From: Petrolisthes cinctipes
Taxonomy: Eukaryota > Arthropoda > Malacostraca > Decapoda > Porcellanidae
Length of the DNA: 64,000 nucleotides
Reading direction: 5' to 3'
NCBI GenBank assembly: GCA_033782935.1
Contig: JAWQEG010001325.1
Location: 1,612,001-1,676,000, forward strand
The notes under the pieces are model-generated. The model had not been told where the DNA came from. It searched no databases and saw only the letters and a program-made list of their open reading frames with translations. Shown here piece after piece: positions 24,124 to 32,051 of the stretch (positions are counted from its first letter, which is position 1; the number at the start of each line of letters is the position of its first letter). The position numbers were made by a program, and so were the translations under genes.

Positions 24124-24646
24124 TGCTGAACTATTTCTTAATCATTCATTATCACAATACAGTAGGAAATTACTTCTGATCTAACCTTACCAACAGATTC
24201 AAATTTTATTTTGAAAAGGGCAACTTCCTACTTAGCTTAAGTTACCAAAGTCTTCCTCACTGTGATTTACTGCATTATCTTGAAATAATATTTGTGCTCT
24301 CTCAGAAAAAAAATGTGTACTGATTGTATGGCTCTACAGTGAGCTGATTTAAACCAAAAAAACAACAAATATAAACTCGTTTGCACAGCACTTACCTCAT
24401 CTTTATTCTTTCCCAGGCAGACTTCAATTGCTGGAGTGTCCTCTTGGGTCCTAAACCTTGGACGTTGAATTCTTCTACAATTTGTGTCCAAGCTTCTTGC
24501 TTAGCACCAAATATTTTTCTGTCTGTTTTCCTCACATGTATTATCTTTTTCTTCGCTAACAGTTCCAGTAGCAAATCTCGCTCTATAGCACTCATCGGGC
24601 TTACTCTGGGAGCAGTAGGCCTAGTTGTTTGGTACAAATCTTCCAT
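21398..24646 (-). CDS. Harbinger Myb/SANT-like DNA-binding protein, three exons
   Basis: Minus-strand exons 24646-24396, 23885-23722 and 21912-21398, with GTAAGT/CACAG and GTACGT/GGCAG sites in phase, give about 309 residues without a stop. Exon 1 encodes an MSANTD3/Myb_DNA-bind_5-like domain (MSAIERDLLLELLAKKKII; KQEAWTQIVEEFN; LKSAWERIKMR). Exon 2 is acidic. Exon 3 ends in a strongly charged coiled coil (LEIKLIEKRIANEDREAEIK). In PIF/Harbinger elements this protein carries the transposase to the nucleus and the ends (family knowledge). The last 15-20 residues border the LINE fragment at 21030-21396. Confidence 0.85.
22290..22584. mobile_element. hAT-type MITE in intron of the Myb/SANT gene
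   Basis: CAGGGGTACTCAATT at 22290 and AATTGAGTACCACTG ending at 22584 form the inverted ends. The flanks GTCTACGT (22282-22289) and GTCTATTG (22585-22592) share only the first five bases, fitting a decayed 8-bp duplication. It lies in intron 2 of the minus-strand gene. Confidence 0.7.
22593..23721. other. Intronic sequence of the Myb/SANT gene
   Basis: AT-rich, non-coding. A (AATA)n stretch lies at about 23529-23551. No further element boundary was recognised. Confidence 0.5.
24052..24121. repeat. (TC)n(TA)n microsatellite
   Basis: About 28 bp of TC followed by about 40 bp of TA, in intron 1 of the minus-strand Myb/SANT gene. Confidence 0.9.
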
Positions 24647-25599
24647 TATCTTGGATATATTCTAGCTGTGTACTAAAGAAGTAGCTACAGTGGAATGAGG
24701 CCTGGTGGCTGGACCAGGCTGGTGGTTTGTTTACAAATCAAGCCTCAGGCATACCAACCTCACGAGTTTCTTTCCCACAATGCAGTTCCCGGCGTACCAA
24801 CCCTAACTGGTAGTCCTTCTTCGTAGAACTGCTTCGTCGCTGCTTTAACAATACCGCGTGACGAGAAGATTTCTCGAGAAGCCGCTTCGGGGGAAGACGA
24901 AGAAAATGTTTAACAATACTACCCTAACAGGTCTTGTCAGCCAGTGGTACTGCGCAGCTGTAGTGACGTCATGGCGTGGTGGACTTCATCCCCCATTTTC
25001 TCTCCATTTCCCCCCAACAACCCCCCCAGCCTCTGCCCCCAATCACCTCACATGGTGACAGGTATGGGAGTGAGGTCGCCTACAGGTGATCCCGTGACAA
25101 AATTTTTTTCTTCTTTCTCTGTTCAATATCCTGTCGGCTTTTATCGTTTTGTTCTAGTTATCATCAGATGAAATTACCCAGGTTAGGAAGCAATTATGAA
25201 AAATGAAAAAGGTGGTGAGAGGAGTAGTGTAAGTGATTAAATTATAATGAGAATGATCTAATGGTGATTAGGAGTTAAGTTAAAGATAACTATATGCCCT
25301 CACCATCCTTTCATCTCCCTTCCATTCATTGAACATTCATGCATACCATGTTTAAACACAATTAGCCTAAGTTGAACATGCAAGTTAAAGGTAAACTATA
25401 AAATTTGCAAACAAACTTGATATATTGCCATTTATTACAGTAGTGTCATACATCTCATTTTTTTGACTCACATACTTTATTTGCTAGCATTCTTTTGCTG
25501 CTACCCATTTCTCTGTTTAATATATGTATCCTGAAGAATACCCTACACCTAACATAAAACCTAATAATTATGCTTATGTCAGCTGATCGACGAGTATGT

Positions 25600-25910
25600 C
25601 TGAGGGATTAGTGGACAGCTGGTTTGATTTATTCAACTCGAGATTTGCATTCAATAATAAATTCACTAGGGATGGCTATGGACTTCATTTGGAGCAACAA
25701 AACAAAGTTTTGCATGATATGTTTGATACAGCCATGTCAATGAAAGTTTGTAGGTGAAACAAAATATGTACCAGTTTCAAAAAGGACTTATTGTGTGTTC
25801 CAAATCTTTTCCCAAACTATATGAAAGGCTGAAAGAAAAATATGGCATTTCATATATACGCACACATAGGCTAAATCAGGATGTTATAGAACACTTGTTT
25901 TGCAGTCTAA
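25600..25910 (+). pseudogene. P-element-like transposase, C-terminal fragment
   Basis: VDSWFDLFNSRFAFNNKFTR then GYGLHLEQQNKVLHDMF, followed after a frameshift/stop near 25755 by MYQFQKGLIVCSKSFP and THRLNQDVIEHLFCSL. The T.RLNQD..E..F core is diagnostic of the P/THAP9 transposase family. The frame is cut at 25910 by a small Harbinger derivative and continues at 26628 with RQMGGTYEYPSP. No N-terminal THAP domain was found in the element. Confidence 0.75.
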
Positions 25911-26624
25911 AGCCGCGGTCACACTGGCCAAAAAATGCTTGGATCCCACTGTAAAGGTGGATTTTCGTCCAACCTTGGAGAGTTTTGCTTGGAGATTTCC
26001 AATGTATCCCGACACGAGTAGAATCGTTTGCCTCCAAGCCCAAGGTTGGAATGAAGGAACTTAAAAACTATTGTTAGTGAAAATAATTTATTGTACTGTA
26101 CTTATTTCGAAAAATAATGACAAATAGTAAATAAATAAATCAAATTAGCGTAATGAATACATAAATACCTTTTTTCTCGATAACAAAATTATCCTATAAC
26201 TTTGATTTGAGAACACTCCTGCTACCAAAACAATGATACCAAGTTCAGAAGCTCTTGAAAATTCTCTCTTGACATTCCGTGATAGTCACAAAAACCACGT
26301 CCATCATCTAGGCGCATCTCCTGAATTAGGTTGTTATACACACTTTTCCTCTTTCTTGCCATCCACGGTTTGACCCACAGTCTCTTCACTTTATTTCTTT
26401 TCCGTTTTATGTGAGCGTAGGCTGCTGCAATTGTAAAAATAGTCATAGATGCCAGCATGTATTCCTCGTCCTCCATTGTGCACTGCTCTTTGTAGCTTGA
26501 TATCCTTGGACTGGGCTAATGGTTCTACTTTCTGTAGTGTGACCAAAAACTTACAAGAGACAGCATCCAATCCTACTCTATGCTTGGGTCTCCCAGGGTA
26601 CAAATGGCCAGTGTGACCGTAGCT
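25911..26624 (-). mobile_element. Non-autonomous Harbinger derivative (714 bp)
   Basis: The ends AGCCGCGGTCACACTGGCCA and the complement of TGGCCAGTGTGACCGTAGCT form 20-bp inverted repeats. TAA is duplicated on both sides (25908-25910, 26625-26627). It interrupts the P-transposase frame, which is continuous across the empty site. It carries a remnant of a HARBI1-like N-terminus, so it arose by internal deletion of an autonomous copy of a different family from 17100-24924. Confidence 0.8.
26222..26476 (-). pseudogene. HARBI1-like N-terminal fragment
   Basis: 84-residue frame with KRLWVKPWMARKRKSVYNNL, EMRLDDGRGFCDYHGMS and NFQELLNLV. This is the classic N-terminus of HARBI1/ALP1-type proteins (W..RPW...R...G.Y..L..EL...D...F...RM....F..LL). 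The catalytic domain is absent. Confidence 0.75.
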
Positions 26625-26690
26625 TAAGACAAATGGGAGGTACTTATGAATATCCATCACCTGGAGTGGAAGAAACGTGGTCTCTAGGGA
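26625..26690 (+). pseudogene. P-element-like transposase fragment after the insertion
   Basis: RQMGGTYEYPSPGVEETW continues the frame of 25600-25910 and matches the conserved GG..E(H)P(S/T)P motif that follows RLNQD in P transposases. Beyond it, to 27381, no coding was recognised. Confidence 0.65.
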
Positions 26691-27381
26691 ATAGATGGAG
26701 GAAATGTGGGGGTAGATGGGGATAGGTGATTGCCAGAAACTTCCCAAACACTGGACACCAAGTCTAATTTCATCCCTATTGTATGCAAAACCCGTCACAA
26801 TTCCACATCAATTCGAACAGTTAAGATGACTGCTAAGATTTTCATTTTACTTTACCTTGACAAGACCGCAATATGAAAAAAATAAACGTGGAGAAGTAAA
26901 AGCATCAGCAACTCACTTGAGTAGTTACCAGTTACTATTTTGTGTTTATTTTGGCTACATGGCAGTATATCCGTGTGATTTTTCATTAAAAATTAAGCAT
27001 TGTACTACACAAGGCCAAGAGATATATATCTTGACCTTGGTACTACACACACACACACCGATACACTCACAAAGAGAAAAAGATCAGGATTCTGTATCGG
27101 TGGGGAAGACATGAATTTTTATGTTGCAACCCTTTCTTCCTACAGAATCACACCCAAACACTGCACATGCAGTTGCATGGCATTTTCACACTGGGCACTT
27201 GGTGGACACTATAGAGAGATGACCTGTCTCACCTTTGACCTACTGTCAATTGACTAGAAAATGAGCCTGTTTATCACTGTCTGGCAACTTGTTCTGTGGT
27301 GTATACTCGCCGTGACGTCATGCGCGAGCGGGACACATATTTGCCTTTGTATGACAAGACCTGTTAGTCTTATTGGTCTTG

Positions 27382-27700
27382 ACCGTAATAATAACACTTT
27401 TTTTCCGTAATTTCAGCTGGCATGAAAAGTGACGTTGGTGCCATTACAGCCCCAATAATAACAATAACAACAATAACAATAATTAAAAAAATACCGTAAC
27501 AACAATAGCAAAAATACCGTAATAATAAATTTAAAAATCCGTAATTTCTGCTGGCTTGAAAAGTGACGTAGGAGCCATTACAGCTCCAATAATAATAAGA
27601 AGAACAATAATGATAACAATAATAAGAACAATAATAATAAAAAATACCGTTAAAATAACAAAATACCGTAGTATTAACAAATTATTTTCCGTAATTTCAG
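27382..27700 (+). repeat. Tandem partial copies of the exon 3 acceptor region
   Basis: The segment CCGTAATTTCAG followed by CTGGC(A/T)TGAAAAGTGAC occurs at 27405 (copy A, exon-like part from 27417), 27539 (copy B, from 27551, acceptor AG mutated to TG) and 27689 (true exon 3, from 27701). Spacing is 134 and 150 bp. Copies A and B keep only about 40-45 nt of exon sequence, then dissolve into AAT/AAC-rich DNA with ATACCGTAA motifs. The same motifs stand left of the P-like element (17053-17081), so the duplication predates that insertion. Confidence 0.75.
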
Positions 27701-27892
27701 CTGGCTTGAAAAGTGACTTCGGAGCGATTACAGGCCCAGACGGACTGACATACATATGGTTTAAAGATAAGAAATTCAATTTCACACAGATGAAGGAATA
27801 TTGTTTGAAAATTCCCGGCTTTCGTCTGACAATTCTCAAGACGTCGATGCAGTTTCAGTTTGCCAATAAAACTATCGCCCCTCTCGTTCGTG
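27701..27892 (+). CDS. Host gene exon 3: first half of a C-type-lectin-like domain
   Basis: 192-nt phase 1-1 exon between TTTCAG (27700) and GTATGT (27893). After a short linker (GLKSDFGAITGPDG) it encodes TYIWFKDKKFNFTQMKEYC and GFRLTILKTSMQFQFAN. This is the beta1-alpha1-alpha2 part of a CTLD (Y..F...K.NF..A...C......L). The WIG core, carbohydrate-binding motif and remaining cysteines would lie in a later exon, not found in this window. Phase agreement with exon 2 and a secreted, cysteine-rich N-terminus support one secreted lectin-like gene. Whether it is immune, adhesive or something else cannot be told from sequence. Confidence 0.7.
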
Positions 27893-27974
27893 GTATGTGT
27901 GTATGAGAGAGAGTGAGTGAGAGAGTGTATGTGTGTGGGTGTGTGTGGAGGGGATTCAATTTGTAGGGTGTGTA

Positions 27975-28014
<40 letters not shown>

Positions 28015-28251
28015 TGTGTGTGTGTGTATGTGTGGGGATGGTAGGGGTGAGCGTGTGTGTGTATTTGTAAGATGTGTGTATGGGAGTGGAGAGGGTAAGT
28101 TAGGAGAGAAGTGTGTGTGTGCATAATTATGAATATTTATTTGTGTGTGTGAGAAAGAGAAAGAGTGTGTGTGTTTATTTATGTATATGAATGAGAGAGA
28201 GAGAGAGAGTGTGTGTACGAGAGAGAGTATATGTGTATCTATTTATATGTA

Positions 28252-28305
<54 letters not shown>

Positions 28306-28335
28306 TGTGTGTGTGTGTATATATATATTATAATT
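27893..28335. repeat. Start of intron 3: (GA)n/(GT)n microsatellites
   Basis: GA tract 27976-28010, GT tracts, and a second GA tract 28253-28302 followed by GT and AT. Same texture as intron 1. Confidence 0.85.
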
Positions 28336-28523
28336 CTCCTACACCATATAATTATAGAAAACCATATAATTAAAATCAAACTCCGAAGAGACGCAAAAGA
28401 CTAATAATACTACAAAGACTAATAAAAAGACAAAGACCACGAACCAGTCGCCAGCTACATACATCATCAATCATCACGTGTCCGGAGTAAGTAAGGTCTT
28501 TCTTGCCCCAGAACATATATATT
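28336..28523 (+). repeat. LTR 3' fragment of the env-bearing gypsy family
   Basis: CTCCTACACCATATAATTAT through CTTGCCCCAGAACA matches the 3' two-thirds of the LTRs at 39801-40052 and 48180-48446. No internal region is attached, and the 5' third of the LTR is missing. Confidence 0.75.
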
Positions 28524-28845
28524 AAAAAAAGGGAACATAACACACCCTAATATTAAAATTCTGTCATAAATTCATCCATATATTAATTTAATAAAATTCT
28601 CATTTAAAAAACCCTCATTATATTAACTAATTAAACAACCATGGTGATATAAAAATATTCTAATTACCATAATTATATCTCTAATTAAGACACATTAAAT
28701 CATTATTATTATTATTACTATTATTATTATTATTATTACTACTACTACATAATATCTTTAATAATCAACATTACTTAATTAACGTCATTAACACATAATT
28801 AACTCTATTTCAGGTGCCCTTCTCGACCTAATTAGGATTCCCCCT
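28524..28845. other. AT-rich intronic DNA with (ATT)n
   Basis: No coding signal. An ATT tract lies at about 28701-28745. Confidence 0.6.
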
Positions 28846-28975
28846 GCATGTAAGGTTAGGTTAGGTTAGGTCAGGTCAGGTTAGATCAGGTCAGGTTAGG
28901 TTAGGTCAGGTTAGGTTAGGTCAGGTAAGGTTAGGTTAGATAAATCCAGGGAATCACATATAAGATATTTGGTAT
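28780..28975 (+). repeat. TTAGG-like tract and flanks, copy 1
   Basis: GTCATTAACACATAATTAAC and TCTATTTCAGGTGCC precede a run of about 90 bp of TTAGG/TCAGG units, then GGGAATCACATATAAGATAT. The same order occurs at 29690-29800 with a shorter TTAGG run (about 5 units). Confidence 0.75.
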
Positions 28976-29084
28976 TATTACAGAAGTACTTCATTCCTAT
29001 ATTGTATATTTTAGTATCAGTACCCACTATTTTGGACCATTCTAAGACACTTTTCATGGTATTAATATAGAAGTACTTCATTCA

Positions 29085-29316
29085 CTATTGTATATTTTAG
29101 TATCATTACCCACTATTTTGGACCATTCTAAGATACTTTCCATCTATGGTGTTTCTCTCGGAGATGGGGCCCTAACCTGACCTGACCTAACCTAACCTAA
29201 ACCACAACAAACTACCGGGACCTAACCTGGGCAAACTACAGGGATATAACTGGTGTAATCTATCATAGAATGACCAGGGCAAATTCCCGGGACCTAGCCG
29301 GATGTGGTAACACTGC
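29085..29316 (+). repeat. Dispersed repeat with TTAGG-like core, copy 2
   Basis: Second copy of the repeat at 18030-18335, sharing the CCTAACCTGACCTGACC run, the ACCGGGACCTAACCTGGGCA block and the CCTAGCCGGATGTGG(T)AACACTG end. Confidence 0.75.
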
Positions 29317-29340
29317 GCAGCTCTACCCAAAAATACAGTA

Positions 29341-29502
29341 CAGTCGGCGGCAAAAGTCCTGTCGCCTCACTTGCTTCACCGAGGCACGCAATGTATGGAC
29401 TCGAGATTATTAGATGTAGAAAACATGCGTATTTGTCGGAGTCCATGAACACTGTGCGTCTCGGTGAAGCAGATGTGGCGACAGGACTTCTGCCGCCGAC
29501 TG
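29341..29502. mobile_element. Tc1/mariner-type MITE, copy 1 (162 bp)
   Basis: CAGTCGGCGGCAAAAGTCCT... and ...GGACTTCTGCCGCCGACTG are the ends, flanked by TA (29339-29340, 29503-29504). A second copy of the same family is at 55276-55438. Confidence 0.85.
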
Positions 29503-29520
29503 TACTTCTGTAATAATACC

Positions 29521-29660
29521 TTATCTTCTACTCGACTGTCTGTATGGAAGCGATCTGGTGGCAATCTCGTGACTATGTGTTGCCACTTGGGTAGGCATGT
29601 GAACAACGTATTTCCCCGTGTGTGTGCTTGTGGAAAGTGTTGATAGCAAGATAATTAATT
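29521..29660 (+). repeat. Local duplication, copy 1 (holds two empty sites)
   Basis: Contains CGACTGTCTGTATGGAAGCG and GTGACTATGTGTTGCC uninterrupted. Copy 2 (29825-30330) has a MITE at each of these points. Confidence 0.8.
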
Positions 29661-29689
29661 AATTATTATTATTACTACACTAATTAAAG

Positions 29690-29800
29690 TCATTAACACT
29701 TAATTATCTCTATTTCAGGCACCACACTCAACCTAAATAACAACCCCTCTGCAGGTGATGTTTTAGGTTAGGTTAGGTTAGGTAATCACTTATAAGATAT
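29690..29800 (+). repeat. TTAGG-like tract and flanks, copy 2
   Basis: See 28780-28975. The tract here is GTTAGGTTAGGTTAGGT, followed by AATCACTTATAAGATAT. Confidence 0.75.
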
Positions 29801-29843
29801 ATTGAGTAAGTAAGCTAGCTATCTTTTACTCGACTGTCTGTAT

Positions 29844-29996
29844 CAGTGTTTTCAGGTCTGCTTGACAAAATTTCCCTACTTTCACCTTTAGATTATAATT
29901 TCCCTTTTTACCCTTTGAACATTCTTAATATAATTTCCCTGTGTGGACTTTAGTATTCCCTAAAACAGAGAAATTTCCCTGCATCTGGCAACACTG
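29844..29996. mobile_element. hAT-type MITE (153 bp)
   Basis: The ends CAGTGTTTTCAGGTCTG and CATCTGGCAACACTG are imperfect inverted repeats. The 8-bp duplication GTCTGTAT (29836-29843, 29997-30004) is perfect. The unoccupied target survives at 29536-29543. Confidence 0.85.
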
Positions 29997-30035
29997 GTCT
30001 GTATGGAAGCGATCTGGTGGCAATCACGTGACTAT

Positions 30036-30278
30036 GGGTCGATTCCACAGTGGTATTGGTTTGTTAGCTTCCCAACCAACCACACTTGTAAGGCTTCATT
30101 ATTTTCCAAGAGGTGAGTATCCACATTTACAATATCTATCCAACAGTTAGATAATGATGATCACTGTATAGTTTACTCATCAAATTCATTAAATAATTCA
30201 CCTATAAGTCATTTACACGGCTAACATTCTTTCGTTTGCGTGCTTACAAATCAATACCAACCACTGTGGAATCAACCC
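30036..30278. mobile_element. MITE with 3-bp TAT duplication (243 bp)
   Basis: The ends GGGTCGATTCCACAGTGG and CCACTGTGGAATCAACCC are flanked by TAT (30033-30035, 30279-30281). The empty target GACTATGTGTTGCC is present in duplication copy 1 (about 29570). The 3-bp duplication suggests the PIF/Harbinger superfamily. Confidence 0.8.
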
Positions 30279-30330
30279 TATGTGTTGCCTATGTGGGTTC
30301 TTGTGGAAAGTATTGATAGCAAGTGAGAAA

Positions 30331-30734
30331 TGATCCCTAAAGCCCCCGATACACGCACAGTTTTAACTGACAGTCCGACAGAACTGACGGACTGCAGTCC
30401 ACTGTGTGTGCCCACACACTATTCAGTTCTACCTTCCATCTTAACTTTAGTTAACACACAGCCAACACCATGACAACATCTCTTCCTTGCCAACATTTGG
30501 ACTCTGTGCTTCTCAGTCTATCTGGGGTGCTAACATGCAGGAAAAAAAGCGCCAAAGCAAATGGTGTAAACTATGGCTGCTAAGTGGGGAGCAATGTTCC
30601 CACAATACACTGTGGATAATCTTTGGAAGCGTTCCTCCTAACAAAAATTTATGAAAATCAGTAATCATATACTTAACATAATGTACAATACCATTATGAA
30701 GGTTTCAGTTGTCGGTCGCATCATGTATTCACCC
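30331..30734. other. Unassigned non-coding sequence
   Basis: Contains CCCCCGATACACGCACAG near 30344, which resembles a transposon end, but no partner was found. No coding signal. It borders the truncated 3' side of the GMR1-like gypsy. Confidence 0.4.
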
Positions 30735-31829
30735 TCTGATTTTTTCTAATTCCAAAATGTCAGATGACCAGACAAATTTTTTTTTTTTGTTGAGCAGGTC
30801 TGTTAATGGTGCAGCAACGTGAGCAAAATTTCGGCAGTAACGGCGGTAGTAGCCCACTGATCCCAAAAACCGCATTACTTCCTTCTTCGTAAGGGGTGCT
30901 GGCAATTGTAGAACCGCTTCCACCTTCGCTGCCACCGGTCTGACTTCTCCACTCCCGACGACGTGACCCAAATACTTGATCTTGGAATGACCAAACTCAC
31001 TCTTGTTTAGGTTTATGGTGAGTCTTGCATTAGACAGTTTGAGAAACAGGGCATGCTAATTGGTCAGGTGCTCCTCCCAGGTAGAACTGTAAACGATTAT
31101 GTCGTCCAGGTAACTCTGTACCCCACAAAGTTCATTCGTCACCAGATGCATTAGCCGTTGAAATGTTGCTGGAGCATTACAGAGACCAAATGGCATGACT
31201 TTGTATTGGTATAACCCATCTGGTGTGACGAAGGCTGCAATCTTCTTCGCATTGTCTGTCAATTTCACCTGGTAGTAGGTCAATCGTCGTGATGAACTTC
31301 ACATGGCCAAGGTTGTCGATGATGTCGTCAATTCTAGGAAGTGGATAACAGTCAGGAAGAGTGAGGCGATTAATCTTCCTGTAGTCTGTACACATTCTAT
31401 AGCTACCATCAGGCTTCGGGACGAGCAAGCACAGGGAGGACCAAAGGCTGTCACTCTTCTCGACGAGATCATGCGCCAACAGGTAGTCGACCTCTTCCTG
31501 CAGAATCTTCCTCTTTGTCGAACTCATGCAATAGAAAGCTTGCTTGACAGGTTGTGCACCCTCCACCAGGACAACATCGTGTTCCACCAGCCGACATTGC
31601 CGTGGAACATCACCGCAGATCTGTGGGAAGGTCTTCAGCAGCTTTTCCAGTACACAAGCATGATCATATGGCAGGTGCTGTAAGATTTTTGAGAGATTAG
31701 CCAAAATTTCCGAGTTACACAATTTGACATTGGTACGAATAGTAGAACTCTCCGTTTCTTCCATTTCGGCATTTTCTTGATCTCCAAAAACTGCAACAAT
31801 TCTATGTTGGTCACTTGTATGGCATCTCT
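30735..31829 (-). pseudogene. GMR1-like gypsy reverse transcriptase fragment
   Basis: Minus strand. FPQICGDVPRQCRLVEHDVV, WSSLCLLVPKPDGSYRMCTD and YRKINRLTLPD lead to ...FITTIDLL. A frameshift follows near 31280, then TYYQVKLTDNAKKIAAFVTP, MPFGLCNAPATFQRLM and the active site SYLDDIIVYS. After another break come GHVVGSGEVRPVAAKVEAV and FLGSVGYYRRYCRNF. It stops at about 30735 before RNase H. Confidence 0.8.
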
Positions 31830-31838
31830 TTAACCCCC

Positions 31839-31937
31839 AGAGTCCGGGCAGCGGGATTTCCCGCTCGGTCGACAGAGGCCGGGCAGCGGGAAATCCCGCT
31901 CTGTCGACAGAGTCCGGGCAGCGGGAAATCCCGCTTT
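31839..31937. repeat. Three 35-bp subterminal repeats of piggyBac
   Basis: AGAG(T/G)CCGGGCAGCGGGA followed by a TCCCGCT...GTCGAC half recurs at a 35-bp period about 2.9 times. Each unit contains the palindrome GCGGGAAATCCCGC (or a one-base variant). A similar CCGGGAAATACCCGG stands near the right end (35238-35252). These are likely transposase-binding sites (inference). Confidence 0.8.
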
Positions 31938-32051
31938 TGGTAATTTATGGGGAAAAATGCCAAATTTGTCGGGATTTTTTTTTATCTGGCTATATTTCAC
32001 CACCAGACCTTTTCATCCCCACATTCAATCAGTGTGTGCTTGACCGTGACA

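Larger units (their letters stand above)
17100..24924 (+). mobile_element. PIF/Harbinger autonomous transposon, 7.8 kb
   Basis: The terminal inverted repeats begin GGGTCGTATTATTAAA on the left and, on the complement of the right end, GGGTAGTATTGTTAAAC. The 3-bp TAA duplication (17097-17099, 24925-24927) is the PIF/Harbinger hallmark. It encodes the two canonical proteins: a HARBI1-type DDE transposase on + and a Myb/SANT-like protein on -. Subterminal DNA (17120-17260, 24800-24900) is rich in CTTCGTCG/CGACGAAG motifs, likely transposase or Myb sites (inference). It is inserted 15 bp inside the P-like element. Confidence 0.9.
17082..27381. mobile_element. P-element-like transposon with nested insertions
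   Basis: The left end CAAGACCAATAACACTAACA (interrupted by Harbinger after CAC) and the complement of the right end give a 30-bp inverted repeat with one difference, ending GGTCTTGTCA. A perfect 8-bp duplication ACCGTAAT flanks it (17074-17081, 27382-27389); P elements make 8-bp duplications. Fragments with P-transposase C-terminal motifs lie inside (25600-25910, 26625-26690). TGACGTCATG near both ends (about 24964 and 27312) may be a subterminal repeat. Without nested elements it is about 1.8 kb, so it is internally deleted. Confidence 0.75.
29825..30330 (+). repeat. Local duplication, copy 2 (holds two MITEs)
   Basis: Same sequence as 29521-29660 expanded by the MITEs at 29844-29996 and 30036-30278. 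Both copies end in GTGGAAAGT(G/A)TTGATAGCAAG. Confidence 0.8.

Noticed and set aside
26857..27257. Two overlapping + strand frames of 85 residues
   Set aside because: No recognisable domain, they overlap in different frames, and they lie in the non-coding right part of the P-like element.
28855..28945. TTAGG-like array as an interstitial telomere or chromosome end
   Set aside because: Short, mixed with TCAGG units, and flanked on both sides by a dispersed repeat found elsewhere in the window.
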